Shown here: positions 3,005-5,745 of the stretch, one piece after another | How the letters are laid out: each line of letters opens with the position of its first letter | How positions within the stretch are numbered: the stretch's first letter is position 1 | DNA from: Pontiellaceae bacterium | GTDB lineage: Bacteria; Verrucomicrobiota; Kiritimatiellia; Kiritimatiellales; Tichowtungiaceae | Assembly: GCA_025457785.1 (NCBI GenBank) | Contig: JALOTS010000157.1 | Location: forward strand, 1 to 5,745 | Length of the DNA stretch: 5,745 bases | Direction of reading: 5' to 3' | Notes under the pieces: model-generated | Told to the model about the DNA's origin: nothing | The model's database searches: none | Seen by the model: the letters and a program-made list of their open reading frames with translations, nothing else | Made by a program: the position numbers and the translations under genes

Positions 3005-5745
3005 TTATTTGGATTTGCCATTCGTTCCGACATCTAAAAAGTTGAAATACCTTGCCTTCAAGAGGTTTTCTCGGCAGGCATCTGCTAGCTTCAGGATGTT
3101 TTCATCTTTACTGGCCAGACCGGCTTGAAGAACTTTCCGAACCGGCTCTTCGGTGATGTAGGTATATCGCCCCGCAAGCGTCCGGGTGATTTTTTCAAGA
3201 CACTCCAGCGCCTTATCCAGACACACTTCGATGTTTCTGGCCAATGCATCGAAAGTAAACATCAGTTCAAGCTCCTGATCGGCGACTAAATCCAGAATTT
3301 CGGAAAACGCTCCAAGCATCCACCGCTGATCCAAACACTCGGCCTTAAGCCAATAGGTAAACTGGGTCAATTCCTCTTTATGAGCGATACCAATCCGCCA
3401 CTGAACAAAAGTACGAACTTTTTCCATTATCTCGGGAGAAACTGGATTTTTGGTTTTCCAAAAAAGGCTCCCGGCTGAATGCAACAGCTTTTCCCAATAA
3501 TTTTTGTCAAACTCCGTGCATTCATAGTATTTTTCCAATAACGCATCCTCGCCATGCTCCGGAATAAGATCCCATAGATAATAGAGGAAAAGCCGGTCAC
3601 CAACGGACTCGATCAGATTCAAATGATCCCAGGCCGCAGGAAAATCGGCGCAAAACGAATTGAGAGCTAAGACATAATCCCCCTTGAACCAGTCAAAGAA
3701 ATCAGGATGAGGACGGCTCCCCGCCATAAAATTGACGAAGGCCACCGCCCACGCTTCCTGCTGATCTTCAGGGAACAAGAGCGGTTTAAATTCTCTGGCA
3801 GCGGATTCATCCTTCAGGATGAAAAAGTGAACATAACAACGACCCAGCATGGCATATTCCGGCAGAGTTAGAGGAAGGACCGGCTCCGACTTGACTCTTT
3901 TACGAATCACATCCCACACTGGGGATAAGTCAGCACCTTTATTATGTCGACGTATCCATGCCGCATAGTCGAATAACTGCTCCCAAGCCCGGCCCCGTGC
4001 GTAATTGATAGCATCCGTGAAAGGGTGCTGTTCTTTGGAAATGATAACGCTTTGTCCTCGATCCATATTCAGATCGGGCTGAGTACACAATTTCTCCAGC
4101 AAGTCCAGAATTGGCGCACTGTAATCAGAAGGAATCTGAGCCTTATCCGACAGGCATGACGCGACCAGATCGCAAACGGCGCGGCGCGACGAATTCCAAT
4201 CTCTGGGCTCAGCATCTGATTCGTCGCCTCTGAAGACGCTCTCCATGCCTGACTGCGGCTGACCCAAAACCACCGAACAAAAGTTCAAATAATCTGGAAG
4301 ATGCGCAAGGGTCCCGTCCTGAATAATCTGTTGCATCGCAAGAATCAGCGACTTCACAAAAACCGGACGCTTGATCTTCTCCAAAATCGCCAGCCAAAAC
4401 GCAAGACGTTCCGGCTCTTTCAGCATGCGTTCGGCACAAGCCGACTGAAAGGCGAGAGCCAATCCTTTGAGATTTATCTCTCTCAGCCCATCCCCCTGAT
4501 CGCTCTGGCGATGATTCCAACTGTTAATATAACCCAGCAGTTCAGAGTCGGGCATCGCTAACAGTTCATCCTTCGGCTTTGGACTGACCTCTGAAACGGT
4601 TCCGCACTGGGTTTTACCAACCGGCGAATAGTCTTCATCGGAAATCTTTTCATCTTTCGCGGTATCCAGCTCCGCCAATCGCTTAGCATATTGATCGAAA
4701 AGAACCGTCCGGAACGGAATCAGTTGTTTGCGCTGGAAGTAAATTCTGCGCTGCTCAAATTTTTCAGGAGTAAATTGACTCCCCATCCACTCTTTGAAAG
4801 CACTTTCGGAGGGACCGCTAAGGATCGCCTTGAATATCGCTTCACGCTCCGTTCTCGTTAAAAGGTCTTCACCGAAGTGTACACAAGCAGCTCTCAACAT
4901 TATCTGAAATTCAAAATGGTATTCGTATTCATCATAATGCGGATATTCCAAGATGTACTTCCTAACTGCGTCACGATTCGCCTTGTCGGGATACTTTCCG
5001 AACAGATGTTGGCGAATCCGCTCAAAAACGTACCAGCGTTGTTTTGAAAGCAGTTGATCCAGCTCATCAACAGATTCCCGGTTCTGCTGCTCATAGACCG
5101 CCTGACAAGAAAGGGTCAGCGCCTCTACCAAAAGCTCCGGGGCGCGTTCCAAGCTGTCCTCATTATCTACAAGACGTCGGCACCAAATTTGAGACCAATC
5201 ATCTTTAAATGTTTTATCCTGCAACTGCTCGGGGTGCATTTTAAAATCGATCATTTGACCTGTTGTTTTGGTCAGCAGTTTCGCCATTTCAACCGGCATG
5301 GTTTTCAGCAGCACCGGCAGAACATCCTCGATGAACTCTTTGTATTCATGCGAGTGCATAAATGGCTGCGGCTCAAGCGACGTAAAATAATCATCCGGGT
5401 TTTCTTTTCGGCGCTGGATTTTCTGTTCTGCCTCGGGATCAGGCTCACACCCTAACAATCGGGACAAAATGCCTTCCAACTGACCAAACGAAGCCACACT
5501 CGCCCATCCGGACAAAACATTCCGCAGAGGATAAAAACTTGGTCTAAACTTTTGCTCAAGGTATTCAGCCGCTTTTGGAATCAATTGGATTGATTGGTTT
5601 GGCGGGATAGCAGTGGCGATGTCTAAAATGTCGCTATAGACGCTTGGATTATCAGTTTGCGGCAATTCGACCAGAACATCTACAACCCGATCAGGAACTT
5701 CGGCACAAATATTTTTAAGATAACGGAGTTCTGGCCACTGTGGAA
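3005..5745 (-). CDS. Large helix-rich protein of unknown function, 5' end outside window
   Basis: The frame is open from the right edge to the TAA at 3005-3007, giving 912 visible residues. Coding sequence continues without a stop upstream of the first possible internal start (TTG at 5665), and the residues there (WPELRYLKN, VPDRVVDVLVELPQTDN) merge smoothly with what follows, so the true start is further right. The protein is soluble and almost wholly alpha-helical, rich in Leu, Trp and acidic residues, without membrane segments, Walker motifs or other catalytic signatures in the visible part. Repeated helix pairs (for example VVDVLVELPQTDNPSVYSD, then LIPKAAEYLEQ) suggest an irregular HEAT/ARM-like solenoid. 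A charged linker at about 358-390 separates two helical halves. I do not recognise the family. Large bacterial proteins with an N-terminal NTPase or effector and a long helical sensor, as in some STAND-type defence systems, have such C-terminal parts, but nothing visible proves this. It has its own transcription unit, separate from the cassette. Confidence 0.85.
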   Translation of the reverse strand, partial: PQWPELRYLKNICAEVPDRVVDVLVELPQTDNPSVYSDILDIATAIPPNQSIQLIPKAAEYLEQKFRPSFYPLRNVLSGWASVASFGQLEGILSRLLGCEPDPEAEQKIQRRKENPDDYFTSLEPQPFMHSHEYKEFIEDVLPVLLKTMPVEMAKLLTKTTGQMIDFKMHPEQLQDKTFKDDWSQIWCRRLVDNEDSLERAPELLVEALTLSCQAVYEQQNRESVDELDQLLSKQRWYVFERIRQHLFGKYPDKANRDAVRKYILEYPHYDEYEYHFEFQIMLRAACVHFGEDLLTRTEREAIFKAILSGPSESAFKEWMGSQFTPEKFEQRRIYFQRKQLIPFRTVLFDQYAKRLAELDTAKDEKISDEDYSPVGKTQCGTVSEVSPKPKDELLAMPDSELLGYINSWNHRQSDQGDGLREINLKGLALAFQSACAERMLKEPERLAFWLAILEKIKRPVFVKSLILAMQQIIQDGTLAHLPDYLNFCSVVLGQPQSGMESVFRGDESDAEPRDWNSSRRAVCDLVASCLSDKAQIPSDYSAPILDLLEKLCTQPDLNMDRGQSVIISKEQHPFTDAINYARGRAWEQLFDYAAWIRRHNKGADLSPVWDVIRKRVKSEPVLPLTLPEYAMLGRCYVHFFILKDESAAREFKPLLFPEDQQEAWAVAFVNFMAGSRPHPDFFDWFKGDYVLALNSFCADFPAAWDHLNLIESVGDRLFLYYLWDLIPEHGEDALLEKYYECTEFDKNYWEKLLHSAGSLFWKTKNPVSPEIMEKVRTFVQWRIGIAHKEELTQFTYWLKAECLDQRWMLGAFSEILDLVADQELELMFTFDALARNIEVCLDKALECLEKITRTLAGRYTYITEEPVRKVLQAGLASKDENILKLADACRENLLKARYFNFLDVGTNGKSK

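Noticed and set aside
5054..5455. Plus-strand 133-codon frame inside the large gene
   Set aside because: Antisense shadow of the large minus-strand gene, with no ribosome binding site or recognisable domain.
5663..5665. TTG as the start of the large gene
   Set aside because: The frame stays open to the window edge with protein-like sequence before it and there is no Shine-Dalgarno site, so the true start lies outside the window.

Overview
This window has no RNA genes and no recognisable housekeeping gene. All supported genes lie on the minus strand, so the map reads from right to left. The moderate GC content, clear Shine-Dalgarno sites, a signal-peptide metallo-hydrolase, REP/MITE-like dispersed repeats and a broken excisionase-type cassette suggest an accessory region of a bacterial chromosome. 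The repeat style (CGGACATTCCTGTC-type hairpins, GCCTGCCTG-type palindromes) reminds me of Verrucomicrobiota/Kiritimatiellota and other PVC genomes. That is recollection rather than proof, and the taxon is uncertain.

Layout from right to left. (1) 5745-3005 is the last 912 codons of a very large, soluble, helix-rich protein of unknown function; its start lies outside the window. (2) 3004-2785 is a spacer with a weak terminator-like hairpin and a sigma70-like promoter. (3) 2784-935 is a small cassette driven from that promoter: a short ORF with an excellent ribosome binding site whose frame looks shifted, an unrecognised 305-residue protein with a C-terminal helix-turn-helix-like segment, a two-hairpin intergenic region containing a strong intrinsic terminator, an excisionase-type HTH protein, and the 5' half of an ERCC4 (XPF-like) nuclease gene that breaks off in a tandem repeat. 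(4) 934-302 is a gene-poor stretch of over 600 bases holding a GC-rich hairpin cluster and a MITE-like nested inverted repeat. (5) 301-1 is the 5' third or so of a secreted ComEC/Rec2-type metallo-beta-lactamase-fold hydrolase, cut by the window edge.

The middle cassette is the most interesting part. Three of its genes have almost the same ribosome-binding segment. A 12-bp sequence from inside the 305-residue gene recurs as a perfect inverted repeat just past its stop codon, next to a terminator placed directly before the HTH gene. Two of its downstream genes have tails made of repeat DNA. I read it as a small phage- or integrative-element-derived cassette that is decaying, with possible attenuation between the 305-residue gene and the HTH gene. 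Its function cannot be named from sequence alone.
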